Shown: piece by piece, positions 33,927-43,297 of the stretch
How the letters are laid out: each line of letters starts with the position of its first letter
Numbering within the stretch: position 1 is the stretch's first letter
DNA from: Candidatus Cryptobacteroides merdigallinarum
GTDB taxonomy: Bacteria; Bacteroidota; Bacteroidia; Bacteroidales; UBA932
DNA: 62,497 nucleotides
Direction: 5' to 3'
NCBI GenBank assembly: GCA_017694655.1
Contig: JADIMQ010000112.1
Location: 1-62,497, forward strand
Translations under genes and position numbers: made by a program
Notes under the pieces: generated by a model
What the model was told of the DNA's origin: nothing
The model's database searches: none
What the model saw: the letters and a program-made list of their open reading frames with translations, nothing else

Positions 33927-34865
33927 CTATGGTGCGGCTATGACGCAGTCCTCCAGCTTGCGGGCCATCTCCGGCTTCAGCACTCCGGCCTTCTCGAGGC
34001 CCTCCACAGTCCATTGCGAGACAGGATTGTTCTCCCGGTAGATGACTATCCCCCTTGCCGCGTATGAACCTATATATGGGTGCAGCTTCAGGGAATCTGC
34101 CGGAAGGCTCCAGAGGCGGTACGGGCGGATATTGGCGGTGTCCACGGCGATAAGGTCGGAAAGGGCGTCATACTTCTCCCTGTCGAACCGGTATATGTCC
34201 ATCAGCTGCTCCTTGCAGGAATAGGTGCCGCCCAGCCTTTCCCGGAACTCCAGCATCCTCGAGGCGAAATAGCCGCCTATCCCCGGCAGAGAATCGAAGG
34301 CGGCGGAGTCAGCCAGGTTCAGGTCTATCAGAGGGATGTCGATATAAGGCTCGAGCCTGCGGTAGACCGAGTCCGCCACCACGAAGGATTCCGCGAAGTC
34401 CGACTTCCGCCTGAACCGGCCTCCCTTTTTCCGGTAATTGTCTATGGCACCGGCCTGCCTCTCCGAAAAACCGAGACGCACCAGGTCGCTGACAGTCACC
34501 GTATTGGGATTGAAGCGGAAACTTTCGACTGTCCGGGGCAGGGACTTCTCCCTTACGGCCCTCACCTCCGGTGCGTGGGCGGATTCCTTCCTTATTACAT
34601 AGGATTCCCTTCCCCTGACAACCTTCGCGTGTGATGCGAGGCTTTCCTCCGGTACCGCCGCCAGGACAGCCTCGGCAAGGTCCTTGCCGATTACGAATAC
34701 CGTATCCGGGGAATCCCTGTTCCCCAGGATTTTCATTACGGAGGCCTTGTGTATGAACAAGGCCGTCTGATAACCGATTACCAGGAATACAAAAGCGGCT
34801 ATGCCGGCCGCCAGGGATGACTTCAGTCCACGCTTCCCGTCTTTTCCACGTCCTTCTCTTTCCAT
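33927..34865 (-). CDS. ComEA-like helix-hairpin-helix protein
   Basis: The 312-residue protein has a basic N-terminus, one membrane helix (about 17-36), a linker and several helix-hairpin-helix DNA-binding units (for example LVRLGFSERQAGAI and FDSLPGIGGYFASRM). This is the Bacteroidota ComEA-like layout; the domain faces the periplasm and may bind incoming DNA. The first 43 nt overlap rsmI, so translation may be coupled. Confidence 0.8.
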   Translation of the reverse strand: MEREGRGKDGKRGLKSSLAAGIAAFVFLVIGYQTALFIHKASVMKILGNRDSPDTVFVIGKDLAEAVLAAVPEESLASHAKVVRGRESYVIRKESAHAPEVRAVREKSLPRTVESFRFNPNTVTVSDLVRLGFSERQAGAIDNYRKKGGRFRRKSDFAESFVVADSVYRRLEPYIDIPLIDLNLADSAAFDSLPGIGGYFASRMLEFRERLGGTYSCKEQLMDIYRFDREKYDALSDLIAVDTANIRPYRLWSLPADSLKLHPYIGSYAARGIVIYRENNPVSQWTVEGLEKAGVLKPEMARKLEDCVIAAP

Positions 34866-35563
34866 CTGTCCTTCTCCTTCACTTTCTCCCTTGCGGGAGC
34901 CCCCTCCACGATTATGACTATCTCGCCCTTGGGCTCATGCGCGGAATACCATTGAGCCACGTCTTTCAACGGTCCCCGCCTGTGTTCCTCGAATTTCTTG
35001 GATATTTCCCTGGCCACGGAGCAGCCCCTGTCCTCCCCGAAATACTCCATGAACTGCTGCAGCGTCTTCACAAGACGGTAGGGAGACTCATAGAAAACCA
35101 TGGTCCTGTGCTCCGAGGCCAGTTCCGTGAGCCTTGTCATCCTGCCTTTCTTCACAGGCAGGAAACCTTCGAAACAGAACCTGTCGCACGGGTAGCCGGA
35201 ACTGACCAGGGCCGGCACGAAGGCCGTCGCCCCTGGCAGGGTCTCCACCTCGATGCCCTCCTCCACGCAGGTCCTGACAAGCAGGAAGCCGGGGTCGGAG
35301 ATACCCGGTGTCCCGGCGTCGCTTATCAGGGCCACGTCCATACCTGCGAGTATCCTTTCCCTTATGACAGACACTGTCCTGTGCTCGTTGAACTTGTGGT
35401 GCGACTCAAGGCGTCCGCGTATATCGTAATGTTTCAGGAGCACGGAACTCGTGCGGGTATCTTCCGCCAGGATAAGGTCAGCGGACTTAAGGACATTCAC
35501 GGCCCGGAAGGTCATATCCTCGAGATTTCCGACAGGCGTCGGCACTATGTAAAGTTTCCCCAT
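34823..35563 (-). CDS. rsmI: 16S rRNA 2'-O-ribose methyltransferase (C1402)
   Basis: The 246-residue protein starts MGKLYIVPTPVGNLEDMT and contains the tetrapyrrole-methylase-type motifs LAEDTR, ALISDAGTPGISDPG and PGATAFVPAL. It methylates C1402 of 16S rRNA together with RsmH. Earlier in-frame starts add 18 residues not seen in the family, so I use the ATG at 35563. The C-terminus overlaps the ComEA-like gene by 43 nt. Confidence 0.93.
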   Translation of the reverse strand: MGKLYIVPTPVGNLEDMTFRAVNVLKSADLILAEDTRTSSVLLKHYDIRGRLESHHKFNEHRTVSVIRERILAGMDVALISDAGTPGISDPGFLLVRTCVEEGIEVETLPGATAFVPALVSSGYPCDRFCFEGFLPVKKGRMTRLTELASEHRTMVFYESPYRLVKTLQQFMEYFGEDRGCSVAREISKKFEEHRRGPLKDVAQWYSAHEPKGEIVIIVEGAPAREKVKEKDRWKEKDVEKTGSVD

Positions 35564-35637
35564 CTTCAATTGCAATGTCTGTCCGGCAAGGTCGGGGACT
35601 GTGGATAAGTTTTTCAATATTGTTCCCGAGATTTGTC

Positions 35638-35645
35638 TAAATTTG
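35638..35645 (+). promoter_or_regulatory. Putative tdk promoter (-7 box TAAATTTG)
   Basis: TAAATTTG matches the -7 consensus and lies 26 nt before the ATG at 35672. Its position argues against the upstream TTG (35633) as the tdk start, because that codon would precede the transcription start. Confidence 0.55.
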
Positions 35646-35671
35646 CAGCGCCGGACTACAAATTTAAGGAA

Positions 35672-36277
35672 ATGTTTTCAGAATGCGTAAAAAAAGCAGG
35701 TTCTATCGAGGTAATCTGCGGATCAATGTTTTCAGGAAAGACCGAGGAACTCATCAGACGGTTGAAAAGGGCACAGTTCGCCAACCAGAAGGTCGAGATA
35801 TACAAACCGGCCATCGATGTCAGGTATGCTGACGACCAGGTCGTCTCCCACGATTTCCACAGCATCCCATCCACACCGATAGACACCCCGGCAAGCATGC
35901 TCCTCCTCTCGAGCGACGTGGATGTCGTCGGGATAGACGAGGCCCAGTTTTTCGACGGCACCATAGTCGAGGTGGCACAGACCCTCGCGAACAGGGGGAT
36001 AAGGGTCATCATAGCCGGTCTGGACACGGATTTCTCCGGGAAACCCTTCGGCCCGATGCCGGCCCTGATGGCCGTGGCGGAAGATGTCCAGAAGGTGCAC
36101 GCCATCTGCGTAAAGTGCGGGAGTCCGGCGAACAATTCCCACAGGCTTTCCACCGACCCGAGCCTGGTGGTTCTCGGGGAGAAGGATGTATATGAACCTC
36201 TCTGCCGCCACTGCTACAATGCCGCGGTAAGCCAGGACAGCAGGACTGTCCCCGCCGCACATACGGCACAGCCGTAG
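35672..36277 (+). CDS. tdk: Thymidine kinase, type II
   Basis: The 201-residue enzyme phosphorylates thymidine in the salvage pathway. Motifs are the P-loop GSMFSGKT, the catalytic Glu in DEAQFF and the lasso region, and two zinc-binding pairs (CVKCG and CRHC). I chose the ATG at 35672, consistent with the promoter and with homologue length. It is convergent with the XerC/D-type gene, 1 nt apart. Confidence 0.93.
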   Translation: MFSECVKKAGSIEVICGSMFSGKTEELIRRLKRAQFANQKVEIYKPAIDVRYADDQVVSHDFHSIPSTPIDTPASMLLLSSDVDVVGIDEAQFFDGTIVEVAQTLANRGIRVIIAGLDTDFSGKPFGPMPALMAVAEDVQKVHAICVKCGSPANNSHRLSTDPSLVVLGEKDVYEPLCRHCYNAAVSQDSRTVPAAHTAQP

Positions 36278-36278
36278 G

Positions 36279-37160
36279 CTATTTCCGCCTCGGGTGGCTC
36301 TTCAGGATATTCGACTGCCAGGTCCTCTTGTCTATGTGTGTATAAATCTCCGTGGTGAGGATGCTCTCATGCCCGAGCATCTCCTGGACGGCCCTCAAGT
36401 CCGCACCACCGGCTATAAGGTGGGTGGCGAAGGAGTGCCTAAGGGAATGGGGGGAGATTACCTTGTTTATACCGGCAGCCATGGCACTTTCCTTGACAAG
36501 GTTGAATGCCGACACCCTGGACAGGCGGCCTCCCCGGGCATTGAGGAAGACCGTATCCGAGTCCCTTGAGTCCGCAGGCCCGGGACGCACCTGCAGGTAC
36601 TTCCCGAGGGCGGAGGAAGCCATGTCCCCCAGCGGCACAAGCCTCTGCTTGTCACCCTTCCCTGTCACCCTCACGAAGCCCTCCTCGAAGTATACATCCG
36701 AAATCTTCAGCCCCACGGCCTCGGAGACCCGCAGGCCGCAGCCGTACATGACTTCAAGCAAGGCCCTGTCCCTTAACCCTTTCCAGTCCTCTGTAGAGAC
36801 AGAAGCAATCATCATGTCTATCTCCTCGGGAGACAGCACGTCCGGCAGCCCGCGACCGAGCTTGGGGGCATCGACCCTGTCGCACGGGTTGTCCCGGATA
36901 TATCCTTCGAGGATAAGGTAGCTGAAAAAAGAACGCAGGGCGCTCAATATGCGCGCCTGCGTCCTTTTCGCTATTGTCCTGCCCGAGAAATAGGCTATGA
37001 TATCGTCAGGGGCCACTTCTTCCGGAGCCTTCCCGGCATCCTTGAGAAAGCGGGAGACATCCGACAGGTAAGAAGATACGGTATTGGCCGACATGGACCT
37101 CTCTATCTTCAGGTAGGAGCCGTACTCCTGGACTGTCTGTCCTGCGTCAAGCATAGCCAT
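36279..37160 (-). CDS. xerD: XerC/XerD-type tyrosine recombinase
   Basis: This 293-residue site-specific recombinase has an N-terminal SAM-like core-binding domain (about 1-95) and a catalytic domain. Visible catalytic residues are Arg in CGLRVSEAVGL, Lys in GKGDKQRLVPL, HxxR in HSLRHSFATHL, His in LGHESI and the Tyr nucleophile in TEIYTHI. It probably resolves chromosome dimers; XerD is favoured over XerC by overall length only, so the symbol is tentative. Confidence 0.85.
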   Translation of the reverse strand: MAMLDAGQTVQEYGSYLKIERSMSANTVSSYLSDVSRFLKDAGKAPEEVAPDDIIAYFSGRTIAKRTQARILSALRSFFSYLILEGYIRDNPCDRVDAPKLGRGLPDVLSPEEIDMMIASVSTEDWKGLRDRALLEVMYGCGLRVSEAVGLKISDVYFEEGFVRVTGKGDKQRLVPLGDMASSALGKYLQVRPGPADSRDSDTVFLNARGGRLSRVSAFNLVKESAMAAGINKVISPHSLRHSFATHLIAGGADLRAVQEMLGHESILTTEIYTHIDKRTWQSNILKSHPRRK

Positions 37161-37186
37161 ATCCGGTCCGGAACGTCCTCCGGGGC

Positions 37187-39193
37187 CTACAACGTAGCAT
37201 ATTTCTCCCCGTACGACATCATCTGCCCGAGATAGTCGTCCGTGTACTCTATACGGTAGTCCACGACCTTCCCGCCCTTCTCGACAGGGATGATCTCCGG
37301 GTTGACGAAGCCGCCGTACGGCTTGAGGTTCAGAGCCTCGTACCTTTCCTTGACCTCCCTGTGGAGTTCAGGGTCAATGTCCACGGCATATTTCTCCACA
37401 AGAGCCTTTCCTGCTGCATAGTCACCCTCTGACTTTATCCTCTGGACCTCGGCGAGGAGCTTCCCGAAGAGCCCCCTCAAAGCCTCGTAGTCGTTCACCA
37501 CGAAATAGGTCTTCCCGTCGCGTACCTTCTTCTCTATCACGTTGTCTTCCCGGCCGGCCTCGTAGCACCACTCTGCAATCAGCTTCCTGTTCTGCATGTG
37601 GGCCTCGGTATTCTTCCTCCCGAGTTCAACCCTGGTGAACTGCACCATGAGACCGTTCCTTATATAGTTGGAATACTGCGGCTTGTACGCCTCCATATCC
37701 GGAAGTATCCCGAGCTCCACCATCTTAGGGTCGGCGATATAATAGAGCCCGAACAGGTCTGCCCTTGTCTCCTCGAGAGTAGAGCTGAACTCTCCCAGCG
37801 CATTCGGGGACGTCCCCGGCAGAAGCTGCCCGGAGCCGTGTCCGAGGCACTCGTGCAGGTCTGTATGTATCTCGTCCGTCACGGAGAGGTATTTCTTGGC
37901 TGCAGCCACTTCCTCCTCCGACCAGGCGAATTCCGTCAAGGTACTCTTTGGCGACTCCTGCGCGGCAAGGTCGTAGGCATGGGTGATATTGGCGATGGTG
38001 ACAGACTTGGAACCGTAGTCCCTCCTTATCCAGTCCGCGTTCGGGAGGTTGATGCCTATCGGGGTGGAAGGGTAGCAGTCCCCCGCCAGGGTCGTGGCAT
38101 CGATGACCTTCGCGGAAATCCCCTTCACCACAGGTTTCTTGAAGCGGCTGTCCACAGGGGAGTTGTCCTCGAACCACTGCGCGTTCTCGCTGATGATTTC
38201 CGTACGCATGGATGCCTCGTGGTCCTTTATGTTGACAAGCCCCTCCCATGTGGCCTTCCGCCCGAGAGGGTCGTTGTAGTCCTCCACGAAACCGTTCACG
38301 AAATCCACCGTGCCGAGGGTGTCCTTGACCCACTCGATATTGTACTTGTCCCAGAGCCGGAGGTCCCCCGTCCTGTAATATGAGATGAGGGTGGAGATAT
38401 ATTCCTTCTGGGTCTCGTTCTCGGCCACGGCCTGTGCCTTCACGAGTTCGTCCACTATCTTCTCCAGGGCAGGTCCGTAAAGCCCGCCTATCCTGTAGAC
38501 TTCCTCCCTTATGACCCCGTCCGGACCTTTCACTACCTTGCTGTTCAGCCCGTAGGAAACCGGCTGCGGGTCATCCGGGTCAATCATGCCGGCATAGAAC
38601 TTCTCCACCTCTTCCCTGGTGACATTGTCGTAGAAATTGACGGCAGACTCCGCCACGATATCCCCGGAGGCATCCGTAGACTTCCTCTGCGGGAACACGT
38701 CCGGGTTATAGATAACATCCAGGAGATACCCGGATTCATCCCCGAGCCCCACGGAAGTGAGCAGAGACCCGAAATACTCCCGGGAACAAGCCGGGAAGAA
38801 CTTGTCTTCAGCATAATGGTGGTGTATACCGTTGCTGAAGAACACCCTCTTGGCATAGACAAGGAAATCCTGGAAGTCCTTGCAGCCGCGGTCTCCGCCG
38901 TAGCCTGATATTATCTTCTCGAGAGCCTTCCTGACAGGAAGGTTGGCCTCGCAGTTCTGCACCCATATAATGTCGCGCCCGTACTTGGCCGCCTCCCCGA
39001 GATGGTATACGTATTCCTTCTGCTTCAGGGACAGGCTGTCCCACCCCGGTATCCGGTAGCGCATTATCTTCAGGTCCGCGAACTCGTCTATGAGATACCT
39101 GAAATCCCCGTCCGCCTTCTGCCCTGGATTCCCGCAGGAGGCCAGCATCGCTGCCGTACCGAAAGAAACTATCATTTTTCCGATTCTTACCAT
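37187..39193 (-). CDS. M49 dipeptidyl-peptidase III-like lipoprotein
   Basis: The 668-residue zinc peptidase has HECLGHGSGQ (the HExxGH motif of M49 in a variant form) and EETRAD for the third zinc ligand. The N-terminus is a short lipoprotein signal (GTAAMLASCGN), so the enzyme should be anchored in the envelope and trim peptides there. The in-frame extension upstream of 39193 is unlikely because the promoter -7 box lies inside it. Confidence 0.87.
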   Translation of the reverse strand: MVRIGKMIVSFGTAAMLASCGNPGQKADGDFRYLIDEFADLKIMRYRIPGWDSLSLKQKEYVYHLGEAAKYGRDIIWVQNCEANLPVRKALEKIISGYGGDRGCKDFQDFLVYAKRVFFSNGIHHHYAEDKFFPACSREYFGSLLTSVGLGDESGYLLDVIYNPDVFPQRKSTDASGDIVAESAVNFYDNVTREEVEKFYAGMIDPDDPQPVSYGLNSKVVKGPDGVIREEVYRIGGLYGPALEKIVDELVKAQAVAENETQKEYISTLISYYRTGDLRLWDKYNIEWVKDTLGTVDFVNGFVEDYNDPLGRKATWEGLVNIKDHEASMRTEIISENAQWFEDNSPVDSRFKKPVVKGISAKVIDATTLAGDCYPSTPIGINLPNADWIRRDYGSKSVTIANITHAYDLAAQESPKSTLTEFAWSEEEVAAAKKYLSVTDEIHTDLHECLGHGSGQLLPGTSPNALGEFSSTLEETRADLFGLYYIADPKMVELGILPDMEAYKPQYSNYIRNGLMVQFTRVELGRKNTEAHMQNRKLIAEWCYEAGREDNVIEKKVRDGKTYFVVNDYEALRGLFGKLLAEVQRIKSEGDYAAGKALVEKYAVDIDPELHREVKERYEALNLKPYGGFVNPEIIPVEKGGKVVDYRIEYTDDYLGQMMSYGEKYATL

Positions 39194-39219
39194 ATAAAAC
39201 CCATTTTTCCGATTGCCTG

Positions 39220-39227
39220 CAAAAGTA
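39220..39227 (-). promoter_or_regulatory. Putative promoter of the M49 peptidase gene (-7 box TACTTTTG)
   Basis: A perfect TAnnTTTG on the minus strand, 26 nt before the ATG at 39193. No clear -33 element. Confidence 0.5.
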
Positions 39228-39317
39228 CAAAAATAATCTGTCCGTACATCCCGTACGTACTGTTGTTTTTCTTTTTTGCAAAAGTTTTTTTCTGATTTTT
39301 TGATATTTTTGCCAACT

Positions 39318-40649
39318 ATGACTTTAAACTGTAAAATATCAGCGATTACGGCCATAGTTCTTGCAGTGGCCGTCCAGTCCTGCAGCGACGGGCTGGAAAT
39401 TCCGTACCAGAACCCCAGGCAAGGTTCCGGCACCACGGCTTCACGCACACCGTCCGAAGCCCTCGGCCGTACGATGATACTGTACTCCGCCGGGTACAAC
39501 AATCTCTCCTCGGCATTGAAAGACGACATCGACGACATCTGCGAGAACTATCTCCCTGGGGACTACCCATACAGCGACAGGCTGCTCGTCCTCGCCCACC
39601 ACTCCGTATCAAACTTAAATTACACGCAAGAGACCAGTCCGTGCCTCATAAGGATATACCGGGACCGGGAAGGTGCCACAGTGAGGGACACGGTATATAC
39701 CTGGCCGGCCGGGACGAGGGCCGTAGACGAGGATGCGGCAACCCTGAAGGAGGTGCTCACATACATAAAGGACAACCACCCGTCGAAGGAATACGGGCTT
39801 GTATTCTCTTCTCACTCAACAGGATGGCTACCTCCGGGCTTTTCCCTTACCACGAGGTCCAGCCAGGCCAAAGGGATATCGGCACTGCAGGATACGGTAT
39901 CAGGGAATACGATATCCGGCCGTTCAGGGCAGGAGCGCAGCATAGGGGCAGACTACGGCACCGGTGCGGAGATTGACATCAAGGACTTCGCGGCGGCCAT
40001 ACCGATGAAGCTCAAGTACCTGATATTTGACTCCTGCCTGATAGGAGGGGTGGAAAGCGTATATGAATTCAAGGATATCTGTGAATACGTGGTGGCATCC
40101 CAGGCCGAGATACTTGAGGACGGGATGGTATATACCAACCTCGTCTACCGCCTGCTCGGTGAAGAGCCGTCCGACATCACAGGTGTCGCGGAGGATTTCT
40201 ACAACCACTACAACTCACTTTCAGGGACAAGCCGTTCAGGGGTCATTTCCGTCGTGGACTGCGCCATGCTCGGCAGCCTGGCCGATGTCTGCCGGGACAT
40301 CTTCAGCAACCACAGGGAAGAACTCTCGTCAATAGACGCGTCTGCCGTGCAGCCGGCCAACTACAGGTCTGCTTATTTCTATGATTTCCGCGACATATTC
40401 AGGCAGCTCTCCCTTTCCGGGACGGAAGAGGCAGGGCTGGACGCCGCAATAGAGGACTGCGTCATATACAAGGCGAACACGGAATACTTCTTTGAGGGGT
40501 ATCCAGGCTACGAACTGAAGTACGAAACCTTCTCGGGGCTGAGCATGTACCTTCCGTCGGCGGTAAGCAACACCAGCACAAGGGAATACCTTGACAGCTA
40601 CTATACCGGGTTCAAGTGGAACCAGGACACCGGATACATCAACTTTTGA
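39318..40649 (+). CDS. Clostripain-family (C11) cysteine peptidase, lipoprotein
   Basis: The 443-residue protein has a lipoprotein signal (AVAVQSCSDG) and a C11 peptidase domain: the catalytic His in VFSSHSTGW and the catalytic Cys in IFDSCLIGG. Clostripain-like enzymes cleave after Arg or Lys. It is divergent from the M49 peptidase, which suggests shared envelope peptide turnover. TATTTTTG at 39304-39311 is a -7 match only 6 nt before the ATG, so the mRNA may be nearly leaderless, or the start may be elsewhere. Confidence 0.83.
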   Translation: MTLNCKISAITAIVLAVAVQSCSDGLEIPYQNPRQGSGTTASRTPSEALGRTMILYSAGYNNLSSALKDDIDDICENYLPGDYPYSDRLLVLAHHSVSNLNYTQETSPCLIRIYRDREGATVRDTVYTWPAGTRAVDEDAATLKEVLTYIKDNHPSKEYGLVFSSHSTGWLPPGFSLTTRSSQAKGISALQDTVSGNTISGRSGQERSIGADYGTGAEIDIKDFAAAIPMKLKYLIFDSCLIGGVESVYEFKDICEYVVASQAEILEDGMVYTNLVYRLLGEEPSDITGVAEDFYNHYNSLSGTSRSGVISVVDCAMLGSLADVCRDIFSNHREELSSIDASAVQPANYRSAYFYDFRDIFRQLSLSGTEEAGLDAAIEDCVIYKANTEYFFEGYPGYELKYETFSGLSMYLPSAVSNTSTREYLDSYYTGFKWNQDTGYINF

Positions 40650-40680
40650 GATTTTCCGTGACGGTTTCCCGAAAAAATGT

Positions 40681-40688
40681 TATCTTTG
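40681..40688 (+). promoter_or_regulatory. Promoter of rplY-pth (-7 box TATCTTTG)
   Basis: TATCTTTG is a perfect -7 match about 80 nt before the rplY ATG. The leader contains a 7-bp hairpin (AAAAGCC/GGCTTTT) and a second stem around GGTCCG/CGGACT. These could regulate rplY, but I see no known leader motif. Confidence 0.55.
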
Positions 40689-40767
40689 CAGCCCCTAAAA
40701 GCCGCAGGGCTTTTGGTGCAATGGGGTCCGGAAACGGACTGAGTAACACATTTTCAAAGTTAAAAAG

Positions 40768-41343
40768 ATGAAACACATTGAATTGAAAGGCGTTATCCGC
40801 GAAGTCGGAAACAAGGCCACAGTAAAAGCCATCCGCAAGGAGGGACTCGTACCTTGCAACATCTATGGTTCAGGTATCGAGAATGTCCTTTTCACCGTAA
40901 CGGCAAAGGACCTCAAGACCCTCACCCACACACCTAACTCCTACATCGTAGACCTCGAGCTCAGCGACGGGAAGAAGTTCATGGCCGTCCTCCATGAGGT
41001 ACAGTGGCATCCTGTCACCGACGAAGCCCTTCATGTGGATTTCCTCGCCGTAACCGACAGCAAGCCTGTGACCATCGACGTACCGGTAGTCATCACCGGA
41101 CACTCGGAAGGTGTAAAGCTCGGAGGAAAACTGCTCGTGTCCTCACGCAAGCTCCGCGTCAGCGCCCTTCTCGCCGACCTTCCGGACTCTCTTGACGTGG
41201 ACATCACGAACCTCATGATCGGCAAGCAGATCGTAGCGGGAGACCTCCACTACGACAAGATCAACATAGTGTCGCCGAAGGCCACAATAATCTGCTCCGT
41301 AAGGGCAACCCGTGCAACAGCACAGGCCCAGCAGAACGCATAA
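40768..41343 (+). CDS. rplY: Large-subunit ribosomal protein bL25/Ctc
   Basis: The 191-residue protein has an N-terminal L25 domain that binds 5S rRNA (about 1-92) and a C-terminal beta domain, the long Ctc/TL5 form. Motifs include RKEGLVPCNIYG and LHVDFLAV. It is 15 nt upstream of pth, a conserved pairing in bacteria. In other bacteria the long form is linked to stress. Confidence 0.94.
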   Translation: MKHIELKGVIREVGNKATVKAIRKEGLVPCNIYGSGIENVLFTVTAKDLKTLTHTPNSYIVDLELSDGKKFMAVLHEVQWHPVTDEALHVDFLAVTDSKPVTIDVPVVITGHSEGVKLGGKLLVSSRKLRVSALLADLPDSLDVDITNLMIGKQIVAGDLHYDKINIVSPKATIICSVRATRATAQAQQNA

Positions 41344-41358
41344 CAGGATCTGGGAGAC

Positions 41359-42006
41359 ATGAACACGTATCTGGTAGCAGGATTGGGCAACATAGGTGCC
41401 GAATATTCCAACACCAGACATAACATGGGTTTTATGGTATTGGACGCCTGGGCACAGGAGTCCGATACCGTTTTCCATATAGAAAGGTACGGCAGCATAG
41501 CGGAGACCTCCTTCAAAGGCCGCCGTTTCATCCTGCTGAAGCCGTCGACCTACATGAACCTGAGCGGAAAGGCGGTACGTTACTGGATGAACGAGCTCAA
41601 GCTGCCGCTCGGGAACCTTATAGTCATATCAGATGACCTGAACCTTCCGTTCGGCACCCTCAGGATGAGGAAGAACGGCAGCGCAGGAGGCCACAACGGA
41701 CTTTCAAACATAACAGAACTCCTCGGCAGCCAGGACTACGCAAGGATAAGGGTAGGTATCGGGAACAATTTCAGCCGCGGAGGGCAGGTGGACTTCGTGC
41801 TCGGGGAGCTCAACGAGGAAGAAATGAAAGAGATGCCGGAAATCTGCGGGAGGGTCATAGCAGGGATAAAGGCGTTCGCCACGGCCGGCCCGGACAGGGC
41901 CATGAATACCGTAAACACGAAACCCCGGAAACCTTCAGCGGTAGACACGCCTCAGGAAGGCGAGGCACCAGCGACGGAGAAAGTACAGGCCCATCCAGAG
42001 GGCTGA
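41359..42006 (+). CDS. pth: Peptidyl-tRNA hydrolase
   Basis: The 215-residue enzyme frees tRNA from stalled peptidyl-tRNA. Catalytic residues lie in GLGNIGAEYSNTRHNMGF (Asn and His) and in the SAGGHNGLSNI loop; KPSTYMN supplies another conserved Asn. The last 25 residues are a variable polar tail whose 3' end overlaps the convergent peptidase gene by 72 nt. Confidence 0.95.
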   Translation: MNTYLVAGLGNIGAEYSNTRHNMGFMVLDAWAQESDTVFHIERYGSIAETSFKGRRFILLKPSTYMNLSGKAVRYWMNELKLPLGNLIVISDDLNLPFGTLRMRKNGSAGGHNGLSNITELLGSQDYARIRVGIGNNFSRGGQVDFVLGELNEEEMKEMPEICGRVIAGIKAFATAGPDRAMNTVNTKPRKPSAVDTPQEGEAPATEKVQAHPEG

Positions 42007-42414
42007 AAACACCTTCCAGGTCCATGATGTGCAGGACCATTCTCTTCCGGAAGGAGACACACGTTTTACAGCGACACCTATTACAGTCCGTGGCACGGCA
42101 GACTCCGAGCCCCGGATATTCCCGTCCCCTACAGTCCTGTAGGAGAGGCTCCCGTCAGGTGACCGTTCCACACCGTAAATCCTGTGCAGGAGATATTTCC
42201 CGCGGTAACGGAACAGGATAATTTCACCCCGGTGCAGCTCCCTGCCGTCATATCCCGTCACGCACACTCTGTCTTTACCGTTCCGGAAAAAAGGATACAT
42301 GCTGTATCCCTTCACCGTGAAAACCACATTCCTGCCCTCGGACAGGCTCTCCGCGACCTGCCCGAAAAAGATATCGTTAGGGATCACAATAGTCCCGTCC
42401 AGCCTATTCTCCAT
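41935..42414 (-). CDS. SipW-like S24/S26 family peptidase
   Basis: The 159-residue protein has the signal-peptidase-type Ser in VKGYSMYPFFRNG, a His in LLHRIYG where SipW enzymes use a Ser-His pair in place of Ser-Lys, and the closing GDGN. A hydrophobic C-terminal segment (about 132-155) could anchor it to the membrane. As the last gene of a PqqD-ABC-HprK-like operon, it is a likely leader peptidase for an exported peptide. Overlaps HprK-like by 11 nt and convergent pth by 72 nt. Confidence 0.72.
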   Translation of the reverse strand: MENRLDGTIVIPNDIFFGQVAESLSEGRNVVFTVKGYSMYPFFRNGKDRVCVTGYDGRELHRGEIILFRYRGKYLLHRIYGVERSPDGSLSYRTVGDGNIRGSESAVPRTVIGVAVKRVSPSGREWSCTSWTWKVFSALWMGLYFLRRWCLAFLRRVYR

Positions 42415-43297
42415 GACAGAATACAGTCTTGAATGTCAGTTCAGCGGCTGCTGTGTCCGGAAGGCACCCGAGATGATAGACCGGGACGGACGAGACCGTA
42501 TCCGAAACGAAGTCGCAGACCATATCCGAGGATTCATCCACATAGCTGAACGCAGGCGGGGCGGAAGGGAGGAGGGCCCCGACGGCAAGCAGAGGGGACA
42601 GGGCTGAAATCCTGTTGTACGGGGCCTGGCTCAGCCTTACCAAGGCTTTCAGCGGGTATGCCTCCTGCCTGTAGCACGGTGTCTTGCCGCTCCATGGCGA
42701 TCCATAGACGAGTATCCGTCCGTCATCGCAAACCCTCACGAAAGGGCTGTCATCGTTGAGAAGGAACATTTCAGGATAACGTTCCCGCAGAAGCCTCGTG
42801 TGTGTACTCTTGCCAGTGCCGGACTCCCCGAGGAACATTGCCGCCTCCCCGCGGTAGACATTCACGGAACTGTGCACCGCTGCACACTTTTTCCTGATAC
42901 ACAACATGTTCAGGGCCATCCAGAGAGCAAATCTCGACATTGCGGGAGAGTATTTACCGCATGTGCACCGGATGACATCCTCCCCGGGTGTCCAGTAGAG
43001 CACCAGGACAGATTTCCCGTCCGGAGACACCATGTCGAAATAAATCCTGTCCCCTGCCCGGCCATAGGAGCAGGAAATACCCTCGAAACCAATCTCATAG
43101 CAGGACTGCCTGCCCCTGTATTCATCCGACTTCAGCACCTCAGTCTCCCCGAGGTCCGCAACGATACGGAAGTCCGGGGCCCTGTCCGTAAAGAAGTCCC
43201 TGAATGCCCCGGACTTCTCCATGAAGTTCAGGAAGGAGTCCCCCGTCACCGAAAAGGAAAAATCTGCTACTGAAATCCTGCGTTCTGTCATAATCAT
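42404..43297 (-). CDS. HPr kinase-like protein
   Basis: The 297-residue protein has a C-terminal HprK-type kinase domain with the P-loop GESGTGKSTH (about 157) and LLNDDSPFV after it, preceded by an unknown 130-residue domain. HprK-type kinases phosphorylate Ser; a related kinase in the paeninodin lasso peptide cluster phosphorylates a peptide precursor. The start overlaps the ABC gene by 4 nt. The substrate here could be the unknown peptide. Confidence 0.77.
   Translation of the reverse strand: MIMTERRISVADFSFSVTGDSFLNFMEKSGAFRDFFTDRAPDFRIVADLGETEVLKSDEYRGRQSCYEIGFEGISCSYGRAGDRIYFDMVSPDGKSVLVLYWTPGEDVIRCTCGKYSPAMSRFALWMALNMLCIRKKCAAVHSSVNVYRGEAAMFLGESGTGKSTHTRLLRERYPEMFLLNDDSPFVRVCDDGRILVYGSPWSGKTPCYRQEAYPLKALVRLSQAPYNRISALSPLLAVGALLPSAPPAFSYVDESSDMVCDFVSDTVSSVPVYHLGCLPDTAAAELTFKTVFCHGE

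Noticed and set aside
37187..39538. Longer M49 peptidase with 115 extra N-terminal residues
   Set aside because: The extension contains the promoter -7 box and would hide the lipoprotein signal that starts at 39193.
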